Assembly: GCA_965223435.1 (NCBI GenBank)
Contig: CBDCWQ010000021.1
Span: 806,001-870,000 of the forward strand
Direction of reading: 5' to 3'
Source of the DNA: CBDCWQ01 sp965223435
GTDB lineage: Bacteria > Myxococcota > Kuafuiibacteriia > Kuafuiibacteriales > Kuafuiibacteriaceae
DNA: 64,000 nt
Shown here: in pieces, positions 1-7,873 of the stretch
Layout of the letters: each line of letters opens with the position of its first letter
Position numbering within the stretch: the first letter of the stretch is position 1
Program-made: the position numbers and the translations under genes
The notes under the pieces: generated by a model
What the model was told of the DNA's origin: nothing
Databases searched by the model: none
The model's input: the letters and a program-made list of their open reading frames with translations, nothing else

Positions 1-332
1 AATTTGACAACCTCGTCGCGTTCGCGCTGAGCGCGGCGCTTGTAGTTCTCTAAGTCGGCGGCGGACCGCATCCATTTGTCGCGCAGGTGCTCGGTTTCTT
101 TTTGGGTTTGGGCCAAAACGCTTTCCAGCTCGTGTTTGGCTTCTATGATGGCTTCCGTCACGGCTTCTGCGGCTTGTTTGGGGGGGCTTGGGCTTGGTGC
201 TTCAACTTCCACTTCGACTTCTCGCTCCCGTGCTTCCACTGCACGGACCGCATCCCTCATGGCTTCCTCGAGCTGTTGCTCTTTGGGGATTTCTCGCGTT
301 TCCTCGTCCTCTTGATCTTTGCCGTCCGACAC
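1..332 (-). CDS. grpE: GrpE nucleotide-exchange factor, N-terminal part (cut by window edge)
   Basis: GrpE is the cytoplasmic exchange factor that releases ADP from DnaK. About 110 codons are inside the window; the gene runs off the left edge. The visible part has a charged, acidic N-terminus (DGKDQEDEETREIPKEQQ), a predicted coiled coil, and the family signature ADLENYKRRAQRERDE close to the edge, where the long GrpE helix begins. The start is inferred as GTG at 332, because no in-frame ATG precedes the conserved part except an internal Met about 24 codons in; no strong ribosome-binding site is visible. It lies 39 bp downstream of hrcA on the same strand, as in the classic hrcA-grpE-dnaK order, so dnaK is expected just outside the window. 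The family call is firm; the start is less certain. Confidence 0.9.
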   Translation of the reverse strand, partial: MSDGKDQEDEETREIPKEQQLEEAMRDAVRAVEAREREVEVEVEAPSPSPPKQAAEAVTEAIIEAKHELESVLAQTQKETEHLRDKWMRSAADLENYKRRAQRERDEVVK

Positions 333-371
333 GGCGCTACGCTGGCACGTGTGGTCACGGGGTTCAAGACT

Positions 372-1493
372 TTAGGACTTGGGTTTCTTGCCTCCGGAGG
401 GGGGGGCGCGGCTGGGGACCTCGGAGGTGAGCGATTGGGAGACCGCATCGGCGGTCAACTCAACTAGGGGTATCACCCGAGAGTAGTCCATGCGGGTGGG
501 GCCTACGACCCCGACGCGGCCGGCGGGGCCGGCTTCGGAGACGTATGTTGCGGTCACGGCGGCCACATCCTGGAGTTCGCGCACCGAGCTGTCGCTTCCG
601 AGGACCACTTGGGTATCGGAGCTGCGTTGGGCCTCAGCGCCGACTGGGACCAGGGCTGCGGCCTCCAGCATGCGAAGAAGAACCGTTTTTTCCTCGAAAG
701 CCCTGAGAAGCTTGCGCATCTTGTCGATGTCCGCAAATTCGGGCTGGTCGAGGAAGGTGCGTTCCCCTTGGATCAACATTTCTCGGGGGCGCGACTCCGA
801 AAGTGCCTGTCTCCCGAGCAGCAGCGCATTGCGCATGATCTTGTCCGCCGCATTTCGCTCGTCTGCCATCGCTTGTAGGATTTCGCTTCGGATTTCGCGC
901 AGTGTTTTGCCCTCGAGGAGGCCTTGGAGGTAGTTCGACATCCGGATCAGCTCGTCTCGTTCGACGGGGAAGGTGGCATCGATGACCCGGTGTTGGATCA
1001 GTCCGCTTTTGGCGACAAAGACGGCGAGCACGGCGTCCTCACGAAGGGGCATGAACTCGATATGGGCGAAGATGACTTCGTCGAGGCTGGGCATGAGCAC
1101 GAGGGCGGCGTGTTTGGAAATTGTGGAGAGAACCCGGCCCGCTTCTTGAAGGGTTTCAGCGATGTCTTGATGTTCGGTGTGGGCCTCGGTGATCGCCTGA
1201 ATAAGCTCGCGTTCCCGGGCGGATATCCGTCCCCTTTGGGCCAGTTCTTCTACGTAGAGACGAAAGGCTGCCGGGGTGGGCACCCGCCCCGCGGATGCGT
1301 GGGGGGCGGTCAGCAAGCCGCGCGCCTCCAAATCGGACATGGCGTTTCGGACGGTCGCCGGGGACAGCTCGATGGAGCGCCTGCGGGTCAGCGTGCGGGA
1401 GCCTACCGGCTCGGCGGTGGCAATGTACTCCTCGATGATCGCCTGGAGAATGCTGCGCTGCCGTTCGGTGAGGCTGATGTCTTGAGGGGCCAA
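372..1493 (-). CDS. hrcA: Heat-inducible transcription repressor HrcA
   Basis: HrcA represses heat-shock operons by binding CIRCE operators and is tuned by GroEL. The 373-residue product is close to the usual 340-360. The N-terminal winged helix is clear (LTERQRSILQAIIEEYIATA near residues 8-27, then GSRTLTRR, LSPATVRNAMSDLEARG and SAGRVPTPAAFRLYV), followed by the GAF-like core with LVLMPSLDEVIFAHIEF. The last 25 or so residues (SRAPPSGGKKPKS end) are a low-complexity tail longer than usual. It sits between hemW and grpE on the same strand, the arrangement seen in many bacteria. I found no CIRCE-like inverted repeat in the 112 bp upstream (1494-1605), so autoregulation through CIRCE is not supported here; the promoter may lie further upstream. 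Confidence 0.95.
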   Translation of the reverse strand: MAPQDISLTERQRSILQAIIEEYIATAEPVGSRTLTRRRSIELSPATVRNAMSDLEARGLLTAPHASAGRVPTPAAFRLYVEELAQRGRISARERELIQAITEAHTEHQDIAETLQEAGRVLSTISKHAALVLMPSLDEVIFAHIEFMPLREDAVLAVFVAKSGLIQHRVIDATFPVERDELIRMSNYLQGLLEGKTLREIRSEILQAMADERNAADKIMRNALLLGRQALSESRPREMLIQGERTFLDQPEFADIDKMRKLLRAFEEKTVLLRMLEAAALVPVGAEAQRSSDTQVVLGSDSSVRELQDVAAVTATYVSEAGPAGRVGVVGPTRMDYSRVIPLVELTADAVSQSLTSEVPSRAPPSGGKKPKS

Positions 1494-1605
1494 AACGGTG
1501 CGATCTAGGGGTTGCTTGGTGTGGTCTTGTCAAGAAAGGCGATCAATCCGGACTTGGTCGGGGCGAAAATCCGTCTGGCACCCTCACGCCGCCGTCGTCT
1601 TTGGG

Positions 1606-2900
1606 TTAGATCGGAGGGTACGCCAGCAGGCGAACCAGCGCATTGTTCATCAGAAAACCCTGATTCGTCGGCCGGAGATGAACCGGGTCGGTATGCAACC
1701 AGCCGGCATGCTGGGCCTCTCTGACGGCACTTGCTAGGGTTTCAACGAGCGGCCGCTCGAGGTCTTTGCCGAGCGCCACCAGGTTGATGCCCCAACGGGT
1801 GCGAAATCCGGTCATCAGGCGATCCTGGACCACCTCGTCGGTCGAAAGGTGTTCCTCGAACGAGAGGGCCGCGGGGCTCGTGGGTTCGGCCCGGAGATAG
1901 GACTCCGGATCACGAACATTTTCACGGCGGGTCGCCTGGCGAAAGTCGGGGGTCGGGAGATGGCTGTGGGCTCCGGCGCCCAGGCCGAGATACGGCGCGC
2001 CCACCCAGTAGAGGAGGTTGTGACGGGACACCGCGCCGGGTTTTGCGAAATTTGAAATTTCGTACCGCTGGTAGCCGGCGTTTTCGAACGTGGCGCGCAC
2101 CGTCTCCATCAGGGCTGCCTGGTCGTCGTCGGGCATGGGGTGGAAACGTCCCAAGCGGGTCTGTCGCCCAAAGACGGTGCCCGGCTCGATGGTGAGGGTG
2201 TACGCAGAGAAGTGCTCAGGTTCGAGCGCGAGGGCCCGCGCCAGCGTTTCGTTCAATGTCTTTTCACTTTGGCCGGGCAAGCCGTAGATCAGGTCCATGG
2301 AAACCCGAGCGCCGCTCGCTTGGGCCCAACGAACCGCGTCCGCAGATGCGGTGGCCGAATGCAGGCGCCCCAGCTGTTGAAGTTCGTTCGGATCGAAGCT
2401 TTGGGCACCGATCGAGAACCGATTGACGCCGGCTTTCCGGTACGCTGCGAAGTTCCATTCGGTGGCGGATTCGGGATTGCACTCGAGGGTAATTTCGAGG
2501 TCCTTGGTCCGGGAATCCGTCGCGCGATCTGATTCGGGTAAACACCCGTCAGCGCCGCCCACCACCGTCCCCGTACAGGCCTCTCGAATATGTTCGATGA
2601 TGATCCCGACTTCGTCGGGGTCCCACAGGTTGGGCGTTCCGCCTCCAAAAAAAATGGAGCGGAGCGGGTAGCCCAACGATTGGAACGCGGGCCCCCGACG
2701 TTCGAACTCTCGAAGCACGGCTTCGCGGTAGGCCCGGTGTTCAGGCCGTTTCACATGGCTGTTGAAATCGCAGTAGGGGCACTTTTGGCGCAGTAGGGGT
2801 AGTGGATATAGATGCCCCAATCGCGGGCGCTGACCGGTGCGGTCGGGGACGTCGGGTGCGGGGGCCGGGCAGCCGCGCATACGGGTTTGTCGCCAGTCAC
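1606..2900 (-). CDS. hemW: Radical SAM heme chaperone HemW (apparent 1-nt frameshift near the N-terminus)
   Basis: HemW (formerly HemN-like) is a radical SAM, 4Fe-4S heme-insertion chaperone. The main frame contains KCPYCDFNSH, SIFFGGGTPNLW, LEITLECNPES, FSIGAQSF, DLIYGLPGQ, SAYTLTIEPGT and the C-terminal winged-helix domain, ending at 1606. The N-terminal part WGIYIHYPYCAK lies in a different frame. The two join into YPYCAKKCPYC, which gives the expected CxxxCxxC cluster motif, if one A is added to the AAAA run (TTTT on plus, 2783-2786). The start is taken as GTG at 2900, which overlaps the TGA stop of the upstream lipoprotein gene as GTGA, suggesting translational coupling. The restored protein would be about 431 residues, slightly longer than typical. 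Taken literally, the Fe-S motif would be broken. Confidence 0.88.
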
Positions 2901-3358
2901 TGCAGGGCCTCGACCGCATCCAGGTCGAAACCGGGCTCCTCGCCCCGGTCGTCGATGCCGTCGATGCGGATGAACAACGCGCGTTCGATTCCGATCTCGT
3001 CGAGGTCATAAAGCGATGTGAGCCCGGACGCACGGGTGGTGAATGCTTCGAAGTTGGCGCCATCGGAGCTCGCGAACACCCGGGCCTCGGCGCCGTCGGC
3101 CCCGATTTCGTAGACCCGCAGATCCATGCCCGGACCGTCCGGGATCGCGCGAAAGAACCGGAGCGTGATCCTTGCTCCCACTCCGAGCGCGGTGGTGCGC
3201 CCATCAGGAGGCCCGAGCGCGTGGACCGGATCGAGGAATGGCTCACCCGGGTCTAGGGCCGACGGATTCACGTATCTCTCGATAGTCGCGGCATGTCGCC
3301 CGGGGATCTCAGCGGGGAAACACGCGCCCAAAATGATGAGGGTGACTGTGGGGAACAT
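2897..3358 (-). CDS. Small putative lipoprotein of unknown function
   Basis: This 153-residue product begins MFPTVTLIILGACFPAE, a short lipoprotein signal with lipobox LGAC, so it should be lipid-anchored after the cysteine at residue 13. The rest resembles a compact beta-sandwich: DPVHALGPPDGRTTALGVGA, then RITLRFFRAIPDGPG, DLRVYEIG and VFASSDGANFEAF. This pattern recalls discoidin-like or 'cell-surface protein' beta domains, but I cannot assign a family. The frame is open further upstream, yet the ATG at 3358 is preferred because it creates the signal peptide. Its TGA overlaps the GTG of hemW. Only 58 bp separate it from the divergent FHA gene. Function unknown. Confidence 0.65.
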   Translation of the reverse strand: MFPTVTLIILGACFPAEIPGRHAATIERYVNPSALDPGEPFLDPVHALGPPDGRTTALGVGARITLRFFRAIPDGPGMDLRVYEIGADGAEARVFASSDGANFEAFTTRASGLTSLYDLDEIGIERALFIRIDGIDDRGEEPGFDLDAVEALQ

Positions 3359-3378
3359 TCTTATCCTGGGTCGAGTGA

Positions 3379-3406
3379 TTGACATCGCTTGCAGTTGCGC
3401 TAACGT
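3379..3406 (+). promoter_or_regulatory. Possible sigma-70-like promoter of the FHA gene
   Basis: A perfect -35 hexamer TTGACA (3379-3384) is followed after 16 bp by TAACGT (3401-3406), a weak -10 with three of six consensus bases. The start codon at 3417 is only 10 bp downstream, and no Shine-Dalgarno sequence precedes it, so the transcript could be nearly leaderless. It lies in the 58-bp divergent gap. This is inference from a single motif pair. Confidence 0.35.
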
Positions 3407-3416
3407 GCCCCGCTGG

Positions 3417-3980
3417 ATGGCACGTAGAACGCGCCGCGAACTCGATATTGCGGACCACCTTTGGGACTGCCTCACTCGCATCGCTGAGGACTGTGGCACG
3501 GATCGTCACGCGGTGGTCAACCAGGCGATCTATGAGTTCGCCCGGCGTTTCAATTTTCTGACGCCGATGGCGAAGGAGGTGCCCGCCCCCGAACGGAACG
3601 TGGGGCCGGGCAAGCGGGCGGATCACGCGTCCCCGCCGCCGGCTGAGCCCCATCGCCCGCCGCCGGTCCAGTCCAAGCGTCCCACGCCGCCGCCGCCCAA
3701 GAAGACCCTCTACGTGGTCAACAGCGCGGGCGATATGCACAAGATCGACAAGGATACCTTTATCGTTGGTCGTAGCCGGACGTGTGATTTGGTGATCGCG
3801 TCTTCCAAGGTGTCCCGCCAGCACAGCGGCATTTGCCGCGAGAACGGCGAACATTACATCGAAGACCTTGGCTCGGCGAACGGCGTCTGGAAAGACGGCG
3901 TCAAGATTCAAAAAGAAAAGATCCGAGATGGCGACGAGTTCATGATCTCGGAAGAAGTGCTCAAGTTCATTTTTCGGTAG
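3417..3980 (+). CDS. FHA-domain protein with N-terminal ribbon-helix-helix-like segment
   Basis: The 187-residue protein ends in a clear FHA domain, a phosphothreonine-binding module (residues about 100-187: FIVGRSRTCDLVI, KVSRQHSGI, IEDLGSANGVWKDG, GDEFMISEEV). The binding-loop residues Arg (GRS), Ser-Arg-x-His and Asn-Gly are present. The first 45 residues (RRELDIADHLWDCLTRIAED, then DRHAVVNQAIYEFARRF) have the strand-helix-helix spacing of ribbon-helix-helix DNA-binding proteins. A Pro-rich linker with basic residues joins the two. ATG 3417 is chosen over earlier in-frame starts because it opens the RHH-like segment and follows a TTGACA box. The 3' end overlaps the convergent matrixin gene by 14 bp. 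A phosphothreonine-responsive regulator, perhaps reading a Ser/Thr kinase, is a plausible inference. Confidence 0.82.
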   Translation: MARRTRRELDIADHLWDCLTRIAEDCGTDRHAVVNQAIYEFARRFNFLTPMAKEVPAPERNVGPGKRADHASPPPAEPHRPPPVQSKRPTPPPPKKTLYVVNSAGDMHKIDKDTFIVGRSRTCDLVIASSKVSRQHSGICRENGEHYIEDLGSANGVWKDGVKIQKEKIRDGDEFMISEEVLKFIFR

Positions 3981-4896
3981 CGGAAAAACCACCGCCGCTT
4001 CGGGTATTTCGGGTCCACATCAAAAGGCCCAAGAGCAGCCAGGGGAGTCCGAAAATCCACGCACTGTGGGTTCTGCGCTCCAGGATGGTGTTGGTGCAGC
4101 TGCAGCCGCCGTCGGTGTCTTCTGCTCCGGGATCGCACTGGGCGCGGATCCGGTTAAGACTGCCGTTTGAGGGGTAACCGCCCGAGGGCCTTATGCATGT
4201 GTTGCTCGGGCCGCCGGCTGGGTACACCTGGCAGAGGGCCGCCCGGTCATCGGTCGCCAGACTGCGTTTGGATGTTTCGCAGGGGGGGGCGGTCTCAAAC
4301 ATGGTCGCATTGGTGAAGGGCGTATGGTCAAAACCGAGAAGGTGGCCGATCTCATGAACCAACGTGTTTCGTACATCGTAGGGACCCTGTTGGGTTGGGG
4401 CGCAGGCCGCCTCATTCTGGACGTCGACGAAGTTGAACATCACGGTGTTGAAGACGATATCTGCGTCCACCAATTCGCCGTCGGGCTTGGTGTAGGTGGT
4501 GATGGTGATCGCCACTTTTTCCGAGTCTTTCATGCGAAACGCCCGCTCGAGTTCGCTGTCGGTTTGGACCGCGGAAATGACGTTGCGGTTATCTCGGGCG
4601 TCGACATCGTTCGTGAACCCGCCAAACATGAACTGCATGTCCGAACAGTTTTCTCGGCCCCATACGTCAAAGCTCGTGTGAACCAGCTGCTGGGCGGCAC
4701 TGTTTGCCAAGAGGCCGCTGCTGTTGTTGATGAAATACGTCAAGCATCGGGTGTTCCACACCTGCGTGGTGGAGGTGGCCATAAAACAGCCCTCTCCCTC
4801 GACTTCGCACGTCGTGCTGCACTCGAAGGCGAGACCGATTCCGGGATTGGTGGTGACGAGCAACAAGGCCAGGACCGCCCAGGAGCTGCGTCTCAC
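3967..4896 (-). CDS. Secreted matrixin-type zinc metalloprotease with MYXO-CTERM-like tail
   Basis: The zinc motif HEIGHLLGFDH (HExxHxxGxxH) is intact, preceded by DADIVFNTVMFNF, so this is an M10-type (matrixin/metzincin) protease. An N-terminal secretion signal (MRRSSWAVLALLLVTTNPGI, cleavage near GLA-F) appears if translation starts at GTG 4896, which has GAGGG just upstream. The frame continues to an ATG at 5046, giving 50 extra residues without signal character. Many cysteines suggest disulfides. The C-terminus has GGCSCT, then a hydrophobic segment (WIFGLPWLLLGLLMW) and basic residues, the pattern of myxobacterial MYXO-CTERM sorting tails. It is therefore expected at the cell surface. 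It converges on the FHA gene with a 14-bp overlap. Substrate unknown. Confidence 0.85.
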   Translation of the reverse strand: MRRSSWAVLALLLVTTNPGIGLAFECSTTCEVEGEGCFMATSTTQVWNTRCLTYFINNSSGLLANSAAQQLVHTSFDVWGRENCSDMQFMFGGFTNDVDARDNRNVISAVQTDSELERAFRMKDSEKVAITITTYTKPDGELVDADIVFNTVMFNFVDVQNEAACAPTQQGPYDVRNTLVHEIGHLLGFDHTPFTNATMFETAPPCETSKRSLATDDRAALCQVYPAGGPSNTCIRPSGGYPSNGSLNRIRAQCDPGAEDTDGGCSCTNTILERRTHSAWIFGLPWLLLGLLMWTRNTRSGGGFSATEK

Positions 4897-5146
4897 GGCC
4901 CTCGGCCAAGCGGGAGCCAACCCACGCCCAACTTCTGGGTGTGAACCGATGGCCCCTGACGACAGGTGGGCTGAATGCACTCCGGCGGGAGCCCCATAGG
5001 ACCGTCTCCGCACTTCATTGGACTCGACGACTTGACTAAAAATCACAGAAAGCGCCTTCGTCAGAAGACCCTAGCCCGGTCTGGAGGCAGCGTCAGCATT
5101 GCTGTTCGCCTCGCTTCCGCCTTTCGCCGTGAAACCCCTGGTCCTG

Positions 5147-7183
5147 TCAGTCTTCGCGCGTGCGCCCGCCGTCGATCCCTTGGGCCAGGGCCTCAAGACG
5201 CCTGCGTTTCCAGCGAGCCCGCGCGACCAGCCATCCGCTCAAGGTCGCGCCGACGAGCAGCAGCGCCAGAGCGAAGACCGTCGGAAGGTTTTCGCGGACG
5301 TGAAGGCGCCACCGAAGGTTTCGGAGCGTGGTCTGGAGCTCGGGATCTCGCGGATGGAGCGCGGCGGCGTGCTCGATGAGCGTGGCCGCCAAAGGGCCCT
5401 GGCTTCGGTCCATCGCCTGTGTCGCCCGGCGAACCAACAGCGCTGCTCGCAGTTTTGGAGGGACCGACGTGGGCTCCATGCGTTCGAGTCTATTCTCGGC
5501 TTCCGAGAAGTCGCCGAGCTCGATGAACCCTTGGACGAGCGCGAGGTGTGCTTTTTGAATCATCGAATGTGTGGTTTCTTGAGGTGAAAGCGCCCACGCG
5601 CGTTTCAAAATCGGAAGGGCACGATCGTAGTCACCGCGGAGATAGAGGGTCTGGCCCCAAGCGGCCAAAACCTCGCTCGAGGTTTCGCGCGCCGCAGTCA
5701 AGATTTGTGGATCCTGCCTTTCGAGGGTGTCAAGGGCGCGGTAAGCGGTTCTTGGCGACCCGTTTTTGTGGCGCTCGACCGCGGCTTGAAGCAGACGGTT
5801 TGTGCTTTGGTGTTTGGCCCGTTCTTCTCGGAATCGTCTCAGGAGTCCTTCCAGCGGTTCGCCCAGTACCGGCGTGACCCCTAGGTCTTCGGCCTCTTTA
5901 CGGATACGGTCCATGTGGGTTGAGCCCAAACGCGCCACAATAGGAAGGAGAACTTCGTGCTCTTTGCCCCCCAACGCTTCGAGGAGCGGGACGATCGCCG
6001 CGTCACCGATGGCAAGAAGTGCGCGCTCTGTCGCGTCTTGGGTCTGGGGGTCTGGGGCCGAAATGCGCTTCTTGATGAGTGCCGGCACACTGCTTGCGAT
6101 TTTCAAACGGCCGAAAAGTTCGATGACCGAAAGGCTAATGGTGGGGTCCGGAATGGACAGCTGGGCCTTCGGGTTCCCACGGTCGAGCACCTGAAGAAGG
6201 CGCTTCGCACGCGCCCTGGTGGGTGTCGAATCGTGGTGTGTGGCCAAGATGAGTCCGGGCACTGCGGTATCCTGCATGTTGAGCACCGCGTGTTCGATGC
6301 TGTGGACCCAGTTTTGTGCAGCCACCAACGCGAGGCGGGGGGCATTCGGGGGAGAACTTTTCAAAAAGACGGTCCTGAGCCTACTGAAGACCGCCGGCCA
6401 TGGGGGGGCCTCGAGGACCGGTACGAGCTCGAGGAGGCGCGGGATGCCGGAGCCCCAACGGATCGCGCCCGCGGTGTGAAAGATAAGGCATAGGGTCAAA
6501 GCGTGGTCCATCGTGGGGGCTTCCAATGCAGCGTCGAGTTTCTCGGGAAGCACGCTTGTGAGTGCGCTTCGGTGGGCTGGCGTGGCTTCGAAACTGAGGA
6601 GCGCAGCATGCTGGTCGCTGGCGTGCGGTGAGCTGAGGAGTGTCAACGCAGTCTCAAGGCTCGGAACCGAGAGCCTGTAGTCTTGGAGCGTGACCCGATA
6701 GCTGAGCTCATCCGCAGGGATCACGTTCTTTTTCTGAGGAATTTTGCGCACTACGGTGAAGAATGTGGCGCCGGCTTGTGGGACCTCCCGCTCTGTAAGC
6801 TGCGCCAAGAATTGCCACCCGGGAATTGGCGTGGGGTCTTGGCCAGCTTTGGTCGATGAACGCAAGAAAACGATGGAGACGCTGAGGTTCCGAACCGGAA
6901 CTGGGAGTCGGTTTTCGACTTTGAACTCCACGCGTGCCCGGGTCCATGTTGGGGTTGTGTCCATGTTTTTGGACGGTCCATCTACGGATCCAGAACTCTG
7001 GACGATCCGGACAGAAGGTCCACCGTGGTCAAGCGCGAAGGCGTTTGCGGCCAAGCACCAGTAGAAAATTCCCCATACGAGGGCAGGGGGCGTCGAGAAA
7101 GCACTAGACTGGCGACAGGTGCCTGCCGAAGAGAAGTCGGGAGAGCCGGGTAGAAGGTGACGACTTCGCAGCCAAAACATCAT
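5147..7183 (-). CDS. Large HEAT/TPR-repeat protein with C-terminal membrane anchor
   Basis: The product has about 678 residues from ATG 7183. An N-terminal hydrophobic stretch (ALVWGIFYWCLAANAFA) probably acts as a signal sequence. A beta-rich region follows (ARVEFKVENRLPVPVRNLSV), then HEAT-like helical repeats around the middle (SVPALIKKRI, ALLAIGDAAIVPLLEALGG, VLLPIVARLGS) and TPR-like repeats (AWGQTLYLRGDYDRALPIL, LVQGFIELGDFSEAENRLER). A single TM helix (TVFALALLLVGATLSGWLV) and a basic, probably cytoplasmic tail end the protein, so most of it would be periplasmic. The proposed start overlaps the divergent tmk start by 27 bp; no better in-frame start was found downstream, so the N-terminus is uncertain. 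It is probably a scaffold; no enzymatic motif is visible. Confidence 0.72.
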   Translation of the reverse strand: MMFWLRSRHLLPGSPDFSSAGTCRQSSAFSTPPALVWGIFYWCLAANAFALDHGGPSVRIVQSSGSVDGPSKNMDTTPTWTRARVEFKVENRLPVPVRNLSVSIVFLRSSTKAGQDPTPIPGWQFLAQLTEREVPQAGATFFTVVRKIPQKKNVIPADELSYRVTLQDYRLSVPSLETALTLLSSPHASDQHAALLSFEATPAHRSALTSVLPEKLDAALEAPTMDHALTLCLIFHTAGAIRWGSGIPRLLELVPVLEAPPWPAVFSRLRTVFLKSSPPNAPRLALVAAQNWVHSIEHAVLNMQDTAVPGLILATHHDSTPTRARAKRLLQVLDRGNPKAQLSIPDPTISLSVIELFGRLKIASSVPALIKKRISAPDPQTQDATERALLAIGDAAIVPLLEALGGKEHEVLLPIVARLGSTHMDRIRKEAEDLGVTPVLGEPLEGLLRRFREERAKHQSTNRLLQAAVERHKNGSPRTAYRALDTLERQDPQILTAARETSSEVLAAWGQTLYLRGDYDRALPILKRAWALSPQETTHSMIQKAHLALVQGFIELGDFSEAENRLERMEPTSVPPKLRAALLVRRATQAMDRSQGPLAATLIEHAAALHPRDPELQTTLRNLRWRLHVRENLPTVFALALLLVGATLSGWLVARARWKRRRLEALAQGIDGGRTRED

Positions 7184-7786
7184 GGGGTGCTGGTGGTCCT
7201 CGAGGGGATCGACGGCAGCGGAAAGTCTAGCCTGGCTTCGTTCTTGGCCCAAGAACTGGCTTCTCGGGGTTACGACGTGGTCTCGACCCGCGAGCCCACC
7301 AGCGGTCCTTGGGGTCGCCGGATTCGAGCGTACGCGGAGGGCCGTCGGGGAGATCTCACCCCAGAAGAAGAATTCCAGCTTTTCCACGAAGACCGCAAAG
7401 CGCACGTCCACGATCTGGTGTCGCCGTCGCTGGCCCGTGGCGCGGTGGTCATCCAGGACCGGAGTTATTTTTCTACGGTGGCTTATCAGGGGGAGCGCGG
7501 TTTGGATCGCGACCGACTCTTGAAACTCAGTCGGTCCATAGCACCCGAGCCGGATCTGCTCTTGTTGTTGGATCTACCGGCCGAGGTGGCACTGGAGCGG
7601 ATCAAGAAGGGGCGGGGAGGGCGGACGGACGACTTTGAGCACCTGGACGCACTGAAGCGCATACGCGCGCAGTTTCTCTCCTTTTCTGAGGCGCATCGGC
7701 TCGACGCAAGACAAGCTCCCGAAGCGTTGGCGGCGTCCGCCCTGCGGCTGGTGAAGCCTCTTTTGCCGCCCGCGCCCTCGCTTTAG
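7157..7786 (+). CDS. tmk: Thymidylate kinase
   Basis: Tmk phosphorylates dTMP to dTDP in the cytoplasm. The 209-residue length is typical. The P-loop LEGIDGSGKSS is near residues 15-25, the STREPTSGPWG segment binds dTMP, DRSYFSTVAYQG carries the DR(S/Y) motif near residue 97, and the LID-like KKGRGGRTDDFE region is near 155. The start is GTG 7157; the ATG at 7182 is out of frame. AGAAGG directly adjoins the start, so the ribosome-binding site is unusual or poor. The gene diverges from the HEAT/TPR gene with overlapping 5' ends and is followed 87 bp later by the kinase-like gene on the same strand. Confidence 0.95.
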   Translation: MTTSQPKHHGVLVVLEGIDGSGKSSLASFLAQELASRGYDVVSTREPTSGPWGRRIRAYAEGRRGDLTPEEEFQLFHEDRKAHVHDLVSPSLARGAVVIQDRSYFSTVAYQGERGLDRDRLLKLSRSIAPEPDLLLLLDLPAEVALERIKKGRGGRTDDFEHLDALKRIRAQFLSFSEAHRLDARQAPEALAASALRLVKPLLPPAPSL

Positions 7787-7873
7787 CATGGGTGGAGTGT
7801 TGGCGAGGGTATCCACGTTAAGTCCGGGGCACGACTGGACCTTCGGGGGGGCGCGCTATATGCCTAAGGGTCC

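Noticed and set aside
1494..1605. CIRCE operator upstream of hrcA
   Set aside because: No inverted repeat near TTAGCACTC-N9-GAGTGCTAA was found; only an isolated GCACCCTC-like string is present.
1606..3246. Uninterrupted long version of hemW extending upstream
   Set aside because: The extra N-terminal part is the out-of-frame reading of the lipoprotein gene; the true N-terminus is recovered by the frameshift near 2785.
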